Counted from the first letter of the stretch, positions 23,693 to 33,208 are shown. The stretch is 40,185 bases of DNA from Deinococcus marmoris (GCF_001949125.1 NZ_MSTI01000070.1:1-40185); one strand, 5' to 3'. Program-made: numbers and translations. Notes: generated from the letters alone by a model not told the origin.

Positions 23693-25327
23693 ATGCACAG
23701 CAAAGTTAAAATGCTCCTGTCTCTCTCCCTGATCGTGACCGCCGCCCTGAGCAGCGCCGCACTCGCGCAGAACCCCAAGACCGTGTTCACGGTGGTGCGC
23801 GATACCCAGTGGGGCGCGGAGAACTACAACCCCTTTATCCCCGGCGATCAGCACCTGCTGCCTACCAACTCGGCCATCTACGAGAGCCTGTTCTTCGTCA
23901 ACTCGATCAACGGCAAGGTCACCCCCGTGCTGGGCACCAAATACGCCTGGAGCAAGGACAACAAAACGCTGACCGTCACCACCCGCCCGAATGTCAAGTT
24001 CACGGACGGCCAGGCGTTCAGCGCCAGCGACGCCGCCTTCAGCTTCAATTACCTCAAAGCAAATCCGGCGCTGGACACCAGCGGCATCTGGAAAAGCGGC
24101 CTGAGCAGTGTCAAGGCCAGCAACGCCAGCACACTGGTCTTCACCTTTGCCACCCCCAACACCCCGATCTTCCAGTACATCGCCGCAACCCCGATGGTGC
24201 CCGAACATCTGTGGAAAGACGTGAAGGACCCCAGCACCTTTACCAACACCAAGCCGGTGGGCACCGGGCCGTTCATGGCCGAGAGCTACAGCCAGCAGGC
24301 GCTGCGGGTGCTGAAGAACCCCAACTACTGGATGGCGGGCAAGCCTGCGGTGGACGCCGTCGTGTGGCTGGCCACCAGCACCAACGACGCGGCGCAGCTC
24401 AAGCTTCTGAGCGGCGAAGCGGACTACGGCTATATCGGCATTCCCGATCCCAAAGCCTACGCGGCCAAGAGTGCAGACGCCAGCTACTGGTGGCCCACCA
24501 ACAACATCAATTTCTTGTACTTCAACACGGTCAAGGGGCCATTCAAGGACGCCGCGTTCCGCAAGGCCGTCGCGCAGGCCATCGACACCAAAGAAGTGGC
24601 CCAGAAAGCCTATGCGGGCGCAGTTCCCGCCGCCAACCCCGCCGCCATCTTCCCCGGCCAGCAAAAAGAGTGGCTCTCCAAGGCCGCCAAAGCCACCTTC
24701 GACGTCACGGCAGCCGACAAGGCACTGACCGCCGCTGGCTACAAGAAAGACAGCAGCGGCACCCGCCTGGGCAAGGACGGCAAGGCGCTGCCCAGCTTCA
24801 AGATCCTGGTGGGCGCGGGCTGGACGGACTTTATTACCATGGCGCAGGTGGTCAGCAACAACCTCAAGAAGGTGGGCATCAGCACCAGCATTGACCAGCA
24901 GGCGTGGGGCAGTTATTCCGGCGGCCTCCAGACCGGCAGCTACGACATGGGCATTTCCTGGGGCTGGGGCAACGGCTCGACGCCGTACTACACCTTCAAC
25001 GCCGCCTTTAACCCGGACTTTTCCGCCCCGGTGGGCAAGACGGCCCCCAGCAACCTGGCGCGCTACACCAACCCGGCCATCACCAAGGCGCTCAAGACCT
25101 TCAGCACCACCAGCGACGAGGCCACCCAGCAAAAGGCCATCGATACCATCGTCACCACCGTGATGAAAGACCAGCCGTGGGTGCCGCTGACGGACCGCGT
25201 GAACTTCGGGCTGTTCAACACCAGCAAGTTTACCGGCTTTCCCAGCGCCGAGAACCCCTACAACGACGCCTCGCCCGACGACACCGCCGGGGCGCGGCTG
25301 ATGTTCCTGAACGTCAAGCCCAAGTAA
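23693..25327 (+). CDS. ABC transporter solute-binding protein, family 5 (peptide/oligosaccharide type)
   Basis: The 544-residue protein has a Sec signal peptide (about residues 1-26, ending A-L-A-Q) and the family 5 binding-protein fold: Y-N-P-F-I-P-G, Y-E-S-L-F, the L-T-V-T-T-R-P-N-V-K-F-T-D-G-Q-A-F-S-A-S-D signature, and G-T-G-P-F. The absence of a lipobox Cys implies a free periplasmic or loosely bound protein. Family 5 proteins bind oligopeptides, but some bind oligosaccharides such as chito-oligomers, and the neighbouring genes favour an amino-sugar oligomer here (inference). The start is ATG 23693 rather than GTG 23672, because GGAGG lies eight bases before 23693 and inside the longer version. 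Confidence 0.9.
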   Translation: MHSKVKMLLSLSLIVTAALSSAALAQNPKTVFTVVRDTQWGAENYNPFIPGDQHLLPTNSAIYESLFFVNSINGKVTPVLGTKYAWSKDNKTLTVTTRPNVKFTDGQAFSASDAAFSFNYLKANPALDTSGIWKSGLSSVKASNASTLVFTFATPNTPIFQYIAATPMVPEHLWKDVKDPSTFTNTKPVGTGPFMAESYSQQALRVLKNPNYWMAGKPAVDAVVWLATSTNDAAQLKLLSGEADYGYIGIPDPKAYAAKSADASYWWPTNNINFLYFNTVKGPFKDAAFRKAVAQAIDTKEVAQKAYAGAVPAANPAAIFPGQQKEWLSKAAKATFDVTAADKALTAAGYKKDSSGTRLGKDGKALPSFKILVGAGWTDFITMAQVVSNNLKKVGISTSIDQQAWGSYSGGLQTGSYDMGISWGWGNGSTPYYTFNAAFNPDFSAPVGKTAPSNLARYTNPAITKALKTFSTTSDEATQQKAIDTIVTTVMKDQPWVPLTDRVNFGLFNTSKFTGFPSAENPYNDASPDDTAGARLMFLNVKPK

Positions 25328-25464
25328 TGGAGTCTGGGGGTGGGTTGTGGGCCGTGGGGAGAAGACCTTCCTTGCGCCCACCGCCCGCCCTCATTTCTCA
25401 ACTCCAGCGTTTAGAACTTCAGGCCCGACGTTGCGCCCTTCACCCTCAACCAGAGGAGGCTCCC

Positions 25465-26451
25465 ATGTCCTATCTGCTCAGAAAGCTGGGCATTTTTATT
25501 TTTACGTTGTGGGTGGCCGCCACCCTCAATTTCATTTTGCCGCGCCTGGTGCCGGGCGATCCAGTCAGCGTGATGCTCGCCAAGTACCAGGGGCGACTTG
25601 ACCCCTCGGCGGTGGACGCGCTGAAAATCGCCTACGGCCTGAACGATCTGGGCAGTCCGATCTCGCAGTACTTCACCTACCTGGGCAATCTGGTGAGCGG
25701 GGATTTCGGGCGCTCGATCAGCCTGTTTCCCACGCCCGTGATCGACGTGGTGATGAGGGCGCTGCCGTACACGCTGGGGCTGGTGGGGATCACTACCATC
25801 CTGTCATTCCTGATCGGCAGTGCGCTGGGCCTCTACAGCGGCTGGCAGCGCGGAAAGGCTGGGGCCGACGCGGTGGTGCCGGTGGCGCTGTTCCTGAACT
25901 CGATGCCGTACTTCTGGTTCGGGCTGCTGCTGCTGTACGTCCTGGCGTTTCAGCTCAAGTGGTTTCCGCTGAGCGGCGCGCTCGATCCGTTCCCGGGAGA
26001 CGCCTTCAGCGCCAGTTGGTGGGCTTCGCTGGCGCGGCACGCCGTTTTGCCGGTGCTGACCATCCTGGTCACGTCGGTGGGCGGCTGGCTGATCACCATG
26101 CGGAACAACGTGATCAGCGTCGCCAGCGAGGATTACCTGGCCTTTGCCCGTGCCAAGGGCCTGAGTGAACGCCGGATCGTCAACCGGTATGTGCTGCGCA
26201 ACGCCCTGCTGCCCAGCTTCACCGCCTTCGGAATGTCGCTGGGCTTCGTGGTGGGCGGCTCAATTCTCACGGAAATCGTCTTCTCCTATCCGGGGCTGGG
26301 GTATTACCTGTACCAGTCGGTCACAAATCTGGATTACCCGCTGATGCAGGCGCTGTTCTTCTTCATTGCGCTGGCGGTGCTGGTGGCAAATCTGCTGGTG
26401 GATCTGATCAACGTGATTCTCGATCCACGCATCCGGGAGGGCCGCGCATGA
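25465..26451 (+). CDS. ABC transporter permease, DppB/OppB type
   Basis: The 328-residue protein shows six hydrophobic helices, the N-terminal L-R-K-L-G-I-F-I-F-T-L and P-R-L-V-P-G-D-P typical of DppB-type permeases. The cytoplasmic EAA-like loop has A-R-A-K-G-L-S-E-R-R-I-V-N-R-Y-V-L-R-N-A-L-L-P. It forms the membrane channel with the permease half of the next gene. It starts at ATG 25465 with an AGAGGAGG site. A GC-rich 137-bp gap separates it from the binding-protein gene, and its stop overlaps the next start (ATGA). Confidence 0.92.
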   Translation: MSYLLRKLGIFIFTLWVAATLNFILPRLVPGDPVSVMLAKYQGRLDPSAVDALKIAYGLNDLGSPISQYFTYLGNLVSGDFGRSISLFPTPVIDVVMRALPYTLGLVGITTILSFLIGSALGLYSGWQRGKAGADAVVPVALFLNSMPYFWFGLLLLYVLAFQLKWFPLSGALDPFPGDAFSASWWASLARHAVLPVLTILVTSVGGWLITMRNNVISVASEDYLAFARAKGLSERRIVNRYVLRNALLPSFTAFGMSLGFVVGGSILTEIVFSYPGLGYYLYQSVTNLDYPLMQALFFFIALAVLVANLLVDLINVILDPRIREGRA

Positions 26452-28442
26452 CCGCCGTGATTCCGGCGGCAGCCACGTCTCGCCCTGCCTGGAAAAACAC
26501 CTCGCTGGGCCGCTTCTTTCGCAATCCGCGCAGCGTGGCGGGGGCGGGCCTGCTGGGCTTGTTCGTGCTGCTGGCACTGCTGGCCCCGGTGCTGACGCCG
26601 TACAACCCCAGCTCCCTTGAATTCGACGCCTTCCTGGGTTTCTCGGCGCAGCACCCGCTGGGCACCACAGCGCTGGGCCAGGACATCTTCTCGCAGTTCC
26701 TGTACGGCGCGCGCCTGACGCTGCTGGTGGGCTTCGCGGCGGGACTCATCGCCACTTTTTTAAGCGTCACCTTCGGCCTGGCCGCCGCCTACTTTGGCGG
26801 AAAGGTGGACGAGGCCATCAACACGCTGATCAACGTGTTTCTGGTGCTGCCGGGACTGCCCCTGATCATCGTGGCCGCCGCCTTTATCCGGGGCGGTGGG
26901 GTGTGGCCCGTCATTCTGGTGATCGGCCTGACGGGCTGGGCCTTCGGAGCGCGGGTGCTGCGCTCGCAGGCGCTGGCGCTGCGCGAACGCGATTTCATCG
27001 CGGCGGCGACGGTGGCGGGCGAGGGGCCAGCCCGCATCATCTTCGTGGAGATGCTGCCCAACATGGCGGGATTGATCGCCGCCAACTTCTTCGGCGCGGC
27101 GCTGTACGCCGTTCTGTCGGAGGCGGGCCTGTCGTTTATCGGCGTGGGTGACGTGTCGCTGGTGACCTGGGGCACCATGCTGTACTGGGCGCAGGCCAAG
27201 GGCGCGCTGCTTCAGGGTGCGTGGTGGTGGGTGGCGCTGCCGGGCCTGAGCATCGCGCTGCTGGGCACGTCCTTTGCGCTGCTGAACTTCGCCGTGGACG
27301 AGATCAGCAACCCCAAGCTGGGCCGGGGCGGGCTAAAGATGCCGAAGCGCACATTGCCCACCGCCGCTTCGACTTCTGCGGCAAGTGACGCCCTGCTCGC
27401 CATCGACAATCTGAACGTCGGCTACGTGACGCCCACCGGAACCGTGCGGGCCGTCCGAGACGTGACGCTGGAAGTGATGCCCGGCGAACTGCTGGGTCTG
27501 GCCGGGGAATCGGGCTGCGGCAAAAGCACGCTGGCCTTTGCGGCCACGCGGTTGCTCGATCCCCCCGGCGCGGTGCTGGGCGGCTCGGTGCGGCTGGCCG
27601 AACATGATCTGCTGGCCCTCTCGCCCGAAGCCTTGCGGCAGGTGCGCTGGAAGGAATTCAGCATCGTGTTCCAGGCGTCCATGAGCGTGCTGAACCCGGT
27701 GCTGAAAATCCGCGAGCAGGTCTACGACGCCATGCAGGCCCACGGCGTCACCGACAAAGCCAGGCTGGACGCCCGCGCCCGCGAGTTGTTCGATCTGGTG
27801 GGTATTCAGACCTCGTATCTGGACGCCTACCCGCATCAACTTTCCGGCGGGATGAAGCAGCGGGTGGTGATTGCCATCGCCCTGGCATTGGAACCCAAGC
27901 TGATCGTGATGGACGAGCCGACCACCGCGCTGGACGTGGTGGTGCAGCGCCAGATCTTGCAGGAGATCAACGCCGTGCGCCGCCGCCTGGGCATCAGCAT
28001 CGTGTTCATTACGCATGACCTGTCGTTGCTGGTGGAGATGAGTGACCGCGTGGCGATCATGTACGCCGGGGAAGTGGTGGAACAGGCCCCCGCGCACCAG
28101 CTCTACGCTCAGCCCGCGCACCCCTATACCCAGCAATTGATGAACTCGTTTCCGCCGATGACCGGCCCCAGGACGCGCCGCAGCGGCATTCCCGGCAAGC
28201 CGCCGTCCCTGAGTGCTGAAATCGTCGGCTGCCCCTTCTTCGAGCGCTGCACCAAGCGGATGCCGGGCGTATGTGACGTCAAACCCCTTCAAACTTTTCC
28301 AGTGGCCGAGAACCAGACGGCGGCGTGCTTTCTGTACGATCCCACTGTCTCCCCCACCCTGAAGGAAAACGCCATTCGGGACAGTCAAATCAATGCTGGG
28401 GAGGTGAGCCGTGAGCCAGCCCGCAGCGCCAGACCCAACTAA
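26448..28442 (+). CDS. Fused ABC permease-ATPase (DppC-DppD type)
   Basis: One uninterrupted 664-residue frame joins a DppC-type permease (residues 1-295; N-terminal R-F-F-R-N-P-R-S, L-G-T-T-A-L-G-Q-D-I-F-S, EAA loop R-E-R-D-F-I-A-A-A-T-V-A-G-E-G) to a DppD-type ATPase. The linker is at about 295-315. The ATPase has Walker A at 353-361 (G-E-S-G-C-G-K-S-T), Q-loop F-Q-A-S-M-S-V-L-N-P, signature L-S-G-G-M-K-Q-R, Walker B L-I-V-M-D-E-P-T-T-A-L-D and the oligopeptide-type C-terminal Cys block (C-P-F-F-E-R-C). An ATG at 27339 (residue 298) could give a separate ATPase, but no stop divides the parts and the site before it is weak. It starts at ATG 26448, overlapping the previous stop, and it overlaps the next gene by 32 bp. 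Confidence 0.9.
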   Translation: MTAVIPAAATSRPAWKNTSLGRFFRNPRSVAGAGLLGLFVLLALLAPVLTPYNPSSLEFDAFLGFSAQHPLGTTALGQDIFSQFLYGARLTLLVGFAAGLIATFLSVTFGLAAAYFGGKVDEAINTLINVFLVLPGLPLIIVAAAFIRGGGVWPVILVIGLTGWAFGARVLRSQALALRERDFIAAATVAGEGPARIIFVEMLPNMAGLIAANFFGAALYAVLSEAGLSFIGVGDVSLVTWGTMLYWAQAKGALLQGAWWWVALPGLSIALLGTSFALLNFAVDEISNPKLGRGGLKMPKRTLPTAASTSAASDALLAIDNLNVGYVTPTGTVRAVRDVTLEVMPGELLGLAGESGCGKSTLAFAATRLLDPPGAVLGGSVRLAEHDLLALSPEALRQVRWKEFSIVFQASMSVLNPVLKIREQVYDAMQAHGVTDKARLDARARELFDLVGIQTSYLDAYPHQLSGGMKQRVVIAIALALEPKLIVMDEPTTALDVVVQRQILQEINAVRRRLGISIVFITHDLSLLVEMSDRVAIMYAGEVVEQAPAHQLYAQPAHPYTQQLMNSFPPMTGPRTRRSGIPGKPPSLSAEIVGCPFFERCTKRMPGVCDVKPLQTFPVAENQTAACFLYDPTVSPTLKENAIRDSQINAGEVSREPARSARPN

Positions 28443-29460
28443 CGTCCAGACCTCTTTGTCGGCCACTCCGAACACGCTGGAAATCGTGGGCCTCCGCAAA
28501 GTCTTTGGCACGCGGGGCAAGGCGGGCGGGGTGGTGGCCGTCAACGATGTGTCCTTTGCCATCGCGCGCGGCGAGGTGCTGGGACTGGTGGGCGAATCGG
28601 GCAGCGGCAAGAGTACGATTGCCCGGTTGATCGCACACCTATACACGCCCACGGCGGGCGAGATTCGCCTGGGCGGTCAGCCGGTGCCCAATCGGCTGGG
28701 CGGCGCGGCGTTGCGGAAGTTTCGCAAGCACGTCCAGATGATCTTTCAGGATCCGTATGCCAGCCTCAATCCGTTGCATCCGGTGCGCTACACGCTGTCC
28801 AGACCGCTCAAGATTCACAAACTGGCACAGGGCAACACCGACGCGCAGGTCAGTTCGCTGCTGGAACGTGTGGGGCTGTCGCCCGCCGCCACATACATCG
28901 CCAAACGCCCCTTCGAGCTGTCGGGCGGCCAGCGCCAGCGCGTCGGCATCGCCCGTGCCCTGGCCGCCCGCCCGGAACTGATCCTGGCCGACGAGCCGAC
29001 CTCCGCACTGGACGTGAGCATCCGCCTGGACGTGATGAACCTGATGCTGGACCTGAAGGATCAGGAAGGGTTGAGCATGCTGTTTATCACGCACGATCTG
29101 GCCGGGGCGCGCTACATGTCGGACCGGGTGGCCGTGCTGTACGCTGGAACGCTGGTGGAAATCGGCCCCGCTGTGGAGGTCATTGACCGTCCGCAGCACC
29201 CCTACACCCAACTGCTCAAGAGTGCCGCTCCCAAGCCGGACGCGGGGCTGGTGCCGGAGGAAATCGAGGCGCGCGGCGAGGTGCCGGACCTGAAAACCCT
29301 GCCGCCCGGCTGTCCCTTCGAGCCGCGCTGCCCCCACGCCATGCCCGAATGCAGGGACGGCTTGCCGAGGATGTATGACGTGGGCGGCGGACATACGGCG
29401 CGCTGCATTTTACACGACCCGGCGATCACGGCGCGGAAACAGGGACTGGTGGGCGTTTGA
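28411..29460 (+). CDS. ABC transporter ATPase, DppF/OppF type
   Basis: The 349-residue ATPase has Walker A at 61-69 (G-E-S-G-S-G-K-S-T), F-Q-D-P-Y-A-S-L-N-P, L-S-G-G-Q-R-Q-R-V and Walker B L-I-L-A-D-E-P-T-S-A-L-D. It ends with the oligopeptide-transporter C-terminal domain and its C-P-F-E-P-R-C ... C cysteines. It pairs with the ATPase half of the fusion. The start is GTG 28411, with GGGGAGGTGAG just before it. The first 32 bases overlap the end of the fusion gene in another frame. Confidence 0.92.
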   Translation: MSQPAAPDPTNVQTSLSATPNTLEIVGLRKVFGTRGKAGGVVAVNDVSFAIARGEVLGLVGESGSGKSTIARLIAHLYTPTAGEIRLGGQPVPNRLGGAALRKFRKHVQMIFQDPYASLNPLHPVRYTLSRPLKIHKLAQGNTDAQVSSLLERVGLSPAATYIAKRPFELSGGQRQRVGIARALAARPELILADEPTSALDVSIRLDVMNLMLDLKDQEGLSMLFITHDLAGARYMSDRVAVLYAGTLVEIGPAVEVIDRPQHPYTQLLKSAAPKPDAGLVPEEIEARGEVPDLKTLPPGCPFEPRCPHAMPECRDGLPRMYDVGGGHTARCILHDPAITARKQGLVGV

Positions 29461-29490
29461 ATCTCAATTTTTCAGAGGGAAACTGATCCT

Positions 29491-30210
29491 ATGCGTGTTG
29501 CCACTGTGGAACAGCTTCTGGACGTGCTGGACGGTCTGTTCGAGGGCGGCTCGGACTTAACCAGACGCCAGAACGTCGATCCCTGGGAACAGATTTTTAC
29601 CCGCCCGGATCATCCCCTCAACTCCGACTTGCCGGATGTCAATCTGCTGGACTGGCACGCGGCTGGCCTGCTGCCGGACGGCGAGGGCCTCACGGCGCTG
29701 GACATCGGCTGCGGGCTGGGGCGCAACACCCGCTGGCTGGCGCGTCAGGGCTACCAGACGATAGGCGTGGACATCTCTGCCTTTGCCATTGTTCAGGCCA
29801 GGACCCGCACCACCGCAACGGAGGCAACATTTCTTGAAAGCGACTTCCTCCGCGAAGCTGTCCCAGGCGGGCCATTCGATCTCGTCTACGATTCCGGCTG
29901 CTTCCACCATCTCCCGCCGCACCGCAGATTGTCTTACCTTCACGCATTGATGGCCTGTCTGAAACCCGGCGGTCTGTTCGGCATCTGTACCTTCGCGGCG
30001 GGAAAAATGGGCAGCGACGTGGATGATCTGGCGCTGCTCAAGCAGGGCAAACTCGAAGGGGGAATTGGGTACAGCGCGGATGATCTACGGGAGATTTTTG
30101 CCGATCTGGAACCGCTGGACAGCCGCCCGCTGCGCCCGCTCCAGATTTTGTCCGAACCCGCGTTCACGTTTGCTTTTCTCAGCGCCTCATTGTTTCGCCG
30201 CCCTCTGTAA
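29491..30210 (+). CDS. Class I SAM-dependent methyltransferase
   Basis: The 239-residue protein has the methyltransferase motif I A-L-D-I-G-C-G-L-G-R-N-T-R-W-L-A (about 67-82) and the acidic end of strand 2 in I-G-V-D-I-S. The post-motif F-D-L-V-Y-D-S-G-C-F-H-H-L is close to thiopurine- or tellurite-type methyltransferases (a hint only). The C-terminal strand pair ends F-A-F-L-S-A-S-L-F. ATG 29491 follows CAGAGGGA, 30 bp after the transporter gene. It lies inside the amino-sugar operon although no methyl-transfer step is needed there. It may modify a carbohydrate or act on something unrelated. Confidence 0.85.
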   Translation: MRVATVEQLLDVLDGLFEGGSDLTRRQNVDPWEQIFTRPDHPLNSDLPDVNLLDWHAAGLLPDGEGLTALDIGCGLGRNTRWLARQGYQTIGVDISAFAIVQARTRTTATEATFLESDFLREAVPGGPFDLVYDSGCFHHLPPHRRLSYLHALMACLKPGGLFGICTFAAGKMGSDVDDLALLKQGKLEGGIGYSADDLREIFADLEPLDSRPLRPLQILSEPAFTFAFLSASLFRRPL

Positions 30211-30239
30211 AAGCATCTCGCTTCCCCAAGGACGTTTCT

Positions 30240-31523
30240 ATGGCCCAGGTCAAACTCGCCTACATCGGCGGCGGCAGCACGCGCGCGCCCGGCACCGTCG
30301 CCTCGTTCATTCGCCAGGCTGCCAACTTCGCCGGTTCGGAAATCGTCTTGCAGGACATTGATTCAGAAAAGCTCGATCTGGTCTGCCGCCTGTCGCGCAA
30401 GATGGCCGCAGCCCAGGGCGCAGACCTCAAGATCAGCGCCACCACCGACAGAAAAGCGGCGCTGGAGGGCTGCGACGGCGTGCTGTCCAGCTACCGGCCC
30501 GGTGGTTTCGAGGCGCGGTATCAGGATGAGCGCATTCCCCTCAGTCACGGCGCTCTCGGCCAGGAAACGCAGGGGGCAGGCGGCTTTTTCATGGCGCTGC
30601 GGGCGATTCATGTGGCGCGCGGTCTGGTGGAAGACATGGAAGCGGTCTGCCCGGACGCCACCCTGTTCAATTACACCAACCCCGTCAACATCGTGGCGCA
30701 GGCGGTGGCCGATCACTCTGAAATTAAAGTGGTGTCGCTGTGCGAGGGGCCAATCGTGTTTCCCGGCGAACTCGCTGAACTGGCCGGGCTTGATCCCGCC
30801 AGGGTGCGCGCCGTGATGCTGGGCCTCAACCACGCCTGCTGGAGTGCGGAGGCGGAATACGGCGGCCAGCCGATGATTCCGGTGCTGGCGCAGAAGCTGG
30901 AAGATGGCCTTGAAGACGACTGGACCCGGCGCTGGGTGGAGCTGGCGGTCACGATGGGCAGCCTGCCCGCCTCCTATATGAAGTACTACTACTTCGAGCG
31001 CGAGATGCTGGCCGAGTTGAGCGCCAGGCCCACCACCCGCGCGCAGGACATCCTGGCCGACGTGCCGAGCTACTGGCAGCACTACCGCGAGCAACTGGAC
31101 GCCCCGAATCCGACGCTGGAGCCGGAGCTGTCACGCGGCGGCATCTTCGAGCTGGAAGTGGCGGTGGACGTGATGGACGCGGTGTTCAACGACAGGAATG
31201 AAATCTGGCCGACGAACGTGGTGAATCACGGCGCGATTGCCGATTTCCCCGACTCGCAGGTGGTGGAGGTGCCGTGTCTGGTCAACCGCCAGGGCGTGCG
31301 GCCCATTGCCGGCTACCGGGTGCCAGAGTCGGTGCGTGGGCTGCTCTCGGCGCTGGCCGAATACCAGCAACTGGCCGCCGACGCCGCCTGGGACGGCACG
31401 CGCAGACAGGCCGTGCAGGCGTTGACCAGCAATCCCCTGGTGCGGACGCTGCCGCTGGCGCAGACGCTGTATGAGGAGCTGGCCCGCGCCCATGCCCAGC
31501 ACCTGCCGGAGCGGCTGTGGTGA
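30240..31523 (+). CDS. GH4-family NAD- and metal-dependent glycosidase
   Basis: The 427-residue protein shows the GH4 Rossmann start (I-G-G-G-S-T-R-A-P-G, 9-18), N-Y-T-N-P-V-N (144-150), the metal-ligand pair C168 in L-C-E-G-P and H198 in G-L-N-H-A-C-W, and a D-V-P-S-Y-W-Q-H-Y-R-E-Q-L region. GH4 enzymes cleave by NAD-assisted oxidation at C3 with a divalent metal. Many act on 6-phospho-glycosides, although others accept free sugars. The G-A-L-G-Q-E-T-Q-G-A-G-G-F stretch fits the 6-phospho-beta-glucosidase branch. In this operon the substrate may be an N-acetylhexosamine disaccharide or its phosphate. ATG 30240 follows AAGGA. Its stop overlaps the next GTG start. Confidence 0.88.
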   Translation: MAQVKLAYIGGGSTRAPGTVASFIRQAANFAGSEIVLQDIDSEKLDLVCRLSRKMAAAQGADLKISATTDRKAALEGCDGVLSSYRPGGFEARYQDERIPLSHGALGQETQGAGGFFMALRAIHVARGLVEDMEAVCPDATLFNYTNPVNIVAQAVADHSEIKVVSLCEGPIVFPGELAELAGLDPARVRAVMLGLNHACWSAEAEYGGQPMIPVLAQKLEDGLEDDWTRRWVELAVTMGSLPASYMKYYYFEREMLAELSARPTTRAQDILADVPSYWQHYREQLDAPNPTLEPELSRGGIFELEVAVDVMDAVFNDRNEIWPTNVVNHGAIADFPDSQVVEVPCLVNRQGVRPIAGYRVPESVRGLLSALAEYQQLAADAAWDGTRRQAVQALTSNPLVRTLPLAQTLYEELARAHAQHLPERLW

Positions 31524-32212
31524 GTGGGGTCACGCTGAACATTCAGCCGGATGCAGAGGGACTGGCCCAGGCCGCCGCCGACTTGATCTCGGAGCAGGTC
31601 AGGGTGAACCCCAGTCTCAGCATCCTGGTGGCGACGGGCAACACGCCCATGCCCACCTACGCGGAATTGGCACGGCGGGTGACGGCAGGTACGGTGGATT
31701 TCAGCCGCGTCACCGCCGTGCAACTGGACGAATACCTGGGCGTCTCCGACGACGATCCGCGCAGCCTATGGGGCTGGATGCGGCGCTCGTTCGTGGAACC
31801 GCTGAGGATCATGCGCACGGTGCGGCTGGAATCCCCGGCGCAGTTTGCAGCGGCGGTGGCCGATCTGGGCGGACTCGATCTGGCGATTCTGGGGCTGGGG
31901 CCAAACGGACACCTGGGCTTCAACGAACCGCCCAGCCCGCCGGGCGCGCCGACGCGCACGCTGGAGCTGACGCCCGCGAGTCTGGAAAGCAACGCGGTTT
32001 ACTGGGGAGATCTGGCCGTGCCAGCGGGAGCGATCACGGCGGGCATGGACGTGATTCTGGCGGCCCGCCAGGCGCTGCTGCTGGTGAGCGGCGCGCACAA
32101 GCGGGACATCCTGCACACCGCGCTGGAAGGGCCGCAAACCCCGGATGTTCCCGCCTCTCTTCTGAGACGCACAGCATTGACCGTGATCGCGGACGGGGCG
32201 GCCTGGGGATGA
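31520..32212 (+). CDS. nagB: Glucosamine-6-phosphate deaminase
   Basis: The protein of about 230 residues has the NagB/6-phosphogluconolactonase-type fold: L-V-A-T-G-N-T-P-M-P-T-Y, the Q-L-D-E-Y-L-G active-site loop (about 69-75), L-G-L-G-P-N-G-H-L-G-F-N-E-P (about 125-138) and E-L-T-P-A-S-L. It turns glucosamine-6-phosphate into fructose-6-phosphate and ammonia in the cytoplasm. The N-G-H form of the GHxxFNEP motif is known from bacillary NagB, so it should be active. GTG at 31520 gives a four-base overlap with the GH4 stop; GTG 31517 is an alternative. Its end overlaps the kinase start (ATGA), showing tight coupling. Confidence 0.9.
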   Translation: MSGVTLNIQPDAEGLAQAAADLISEQVRVNPSLSILVATGNTPMPTYAELARRVTAGTVDFSRVTAVQLDEYLGVSDDDPRSLWGWMRRSFVEPLRIMRTVRLESPAQFAAAVADLGGLDLAILGLGPNGHLGFNEPPSPPGAPTRTLELTPASLESNAVYWGDLAVPAGAITAGMDVILAARQALLLVSGAHKRDILHTALEGPQTPDVPASLLRRTALTVIADGAAWG

Positions 32213-33189
32213 GCGAGCTGGTGCTGGGCATCGACGCTGGAAACACCAAGACCATCGCGCTGGTTGCCGATCTGTCGGGTCAGGTGCTGGGCTGGGGGCG
32301 GGCCGGGCGCAGCAACATCTACGTGCAGCCTGCCCGCGCGTTGGCGGCACTGGAAACCGCTGTCGCGCGGGCCAGGGCGAGTGCGGGGCTGGGGGACGCT
32401 CCTCTGAGAGCTTTGACCCTCAGCGCCGCCGGGGCCGACTGGCCTGAGGATTTCGACGTACTGGAGGCCGAACTGCGCCGCTGGAAGTGGGCCGAACAGG
32501 CGTCGGTGGTCAATGACGCCGTGGGCGCGCTGCGGGCTGGTTCGCTGGCGGGCACGGGCGTCACCGTGGTCTGCGGCACCAGCGCGGGCATCGCGGCGCG
32601 TTCACCGCAGGGCGAGATCTGGCACAGCAGCTACTGGCAGGAGCCGGAGGGGGCCACACAACTGGCCGAATATGCCCTGCGCGCCGTGTACCGCGCCGAA
32701 CTGGGCATCGATCCGCCCACGGGCCTGACCGCCCCTGTGCTGGCCCATTTCGGCTGCCCGGATGTCGGGGCATTGCTGCACTCACTGACCCGCCGGGGCC
32801 GCCGTCTGGCACCCCATCTGGGCCGCCTGGCCCGCGTGTTGCTCGATCAGGCCGACGCGGGGGATTCCATCAGCCTCCACATCGTGCAGAGTCATGGCGC
32901 GTCTCTGGGCGATTACGCACTGGCCGCCGCACGCAAAGTCGGGCTGGTGGGCGATTACCTGCTGACCACTTCGGGCGGGGTGATGCGGCACAAGTCGCCC
33001 GTCCTGCGCGAAGCCCTGCTGGCACAGGTGCAGGGGGAACATCCACACGTCCGCTGGCAGGCCAGCCACCACGAACCCGTGTTCGGCGCGCTGCTGCTGG
33101 CGCTCGAAGGGGCGGGCGTGACCACCGATGAAGCCGTGTTCCAGCGGCTGGAACAGACCTGCCCGGACGAAGCGCTCTTTCTAACCTGA
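32209..33189 (+). CDS. N-acetylglucosamine kinase-like BadF/BadG-family ATPase
   Basis: The 326-residue protein has the ASKHA phosphate-binding motif G-I-D-A-G-N-T-K-T (7-15). Next come L-S-A-A-G-A-D-W, V-V-N-D-A-V-G-A-L-R-A-G, V-V-C-G-T-S-A-G-I-A-A-R, and a C-terminal T-S-G-G-V-M-R-H-K-S and P-V-F-G-A-L-L-L-A. This is the BadF/BadG/BcrA type to which eukaryotic and many bacterial GlcNAc kinases belong. It likely phosphorylates N-acetylglucosamine, or glucosamine, at C6. The ATG at 32209 overlaps nagB; a much longer upstream frame is a shadow of nagB. Confidence 0.85.
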   Translation: MSELVLGIDAGNTKTIALVADLSGQVLGWGRAGRSNIYVQPARALAALETAVARARASAGLGDAPLRALTLSAAGADWPEDFDVLEAELRRWKWAEQASVVNDAVGALRAGSLAGTGVTVVCGTSAGIAARSPQGEIWHSSYWQEPEGATQLAEYALRAVYRAELGIDPPTGLTAPVLAHFGCPDVGALLHSLTRRGRRLAPHLGRLARVLLDQADAGDSISLHIVQSHGASLGDYALAAARKVGLVGDYLLTTSGGVMRHKSPVLREALLAQVQGEHPHVRWQASHHEPVFGALLLALEGAGVTTDEAVFQRLEQTCPDEALFLT

Positions 33190-33208
33190 GCAAAACGACA
33201 AGGAGACC

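Noticed and set aside
23468..25381. A 637-residue open frame on the minus strand
   Set aside because: It is antisense to the solute-binding protein and LacI-type genes, is Gly/Val/Ala-rich as expected from GC-rich shadow frames, and has no domain signature.
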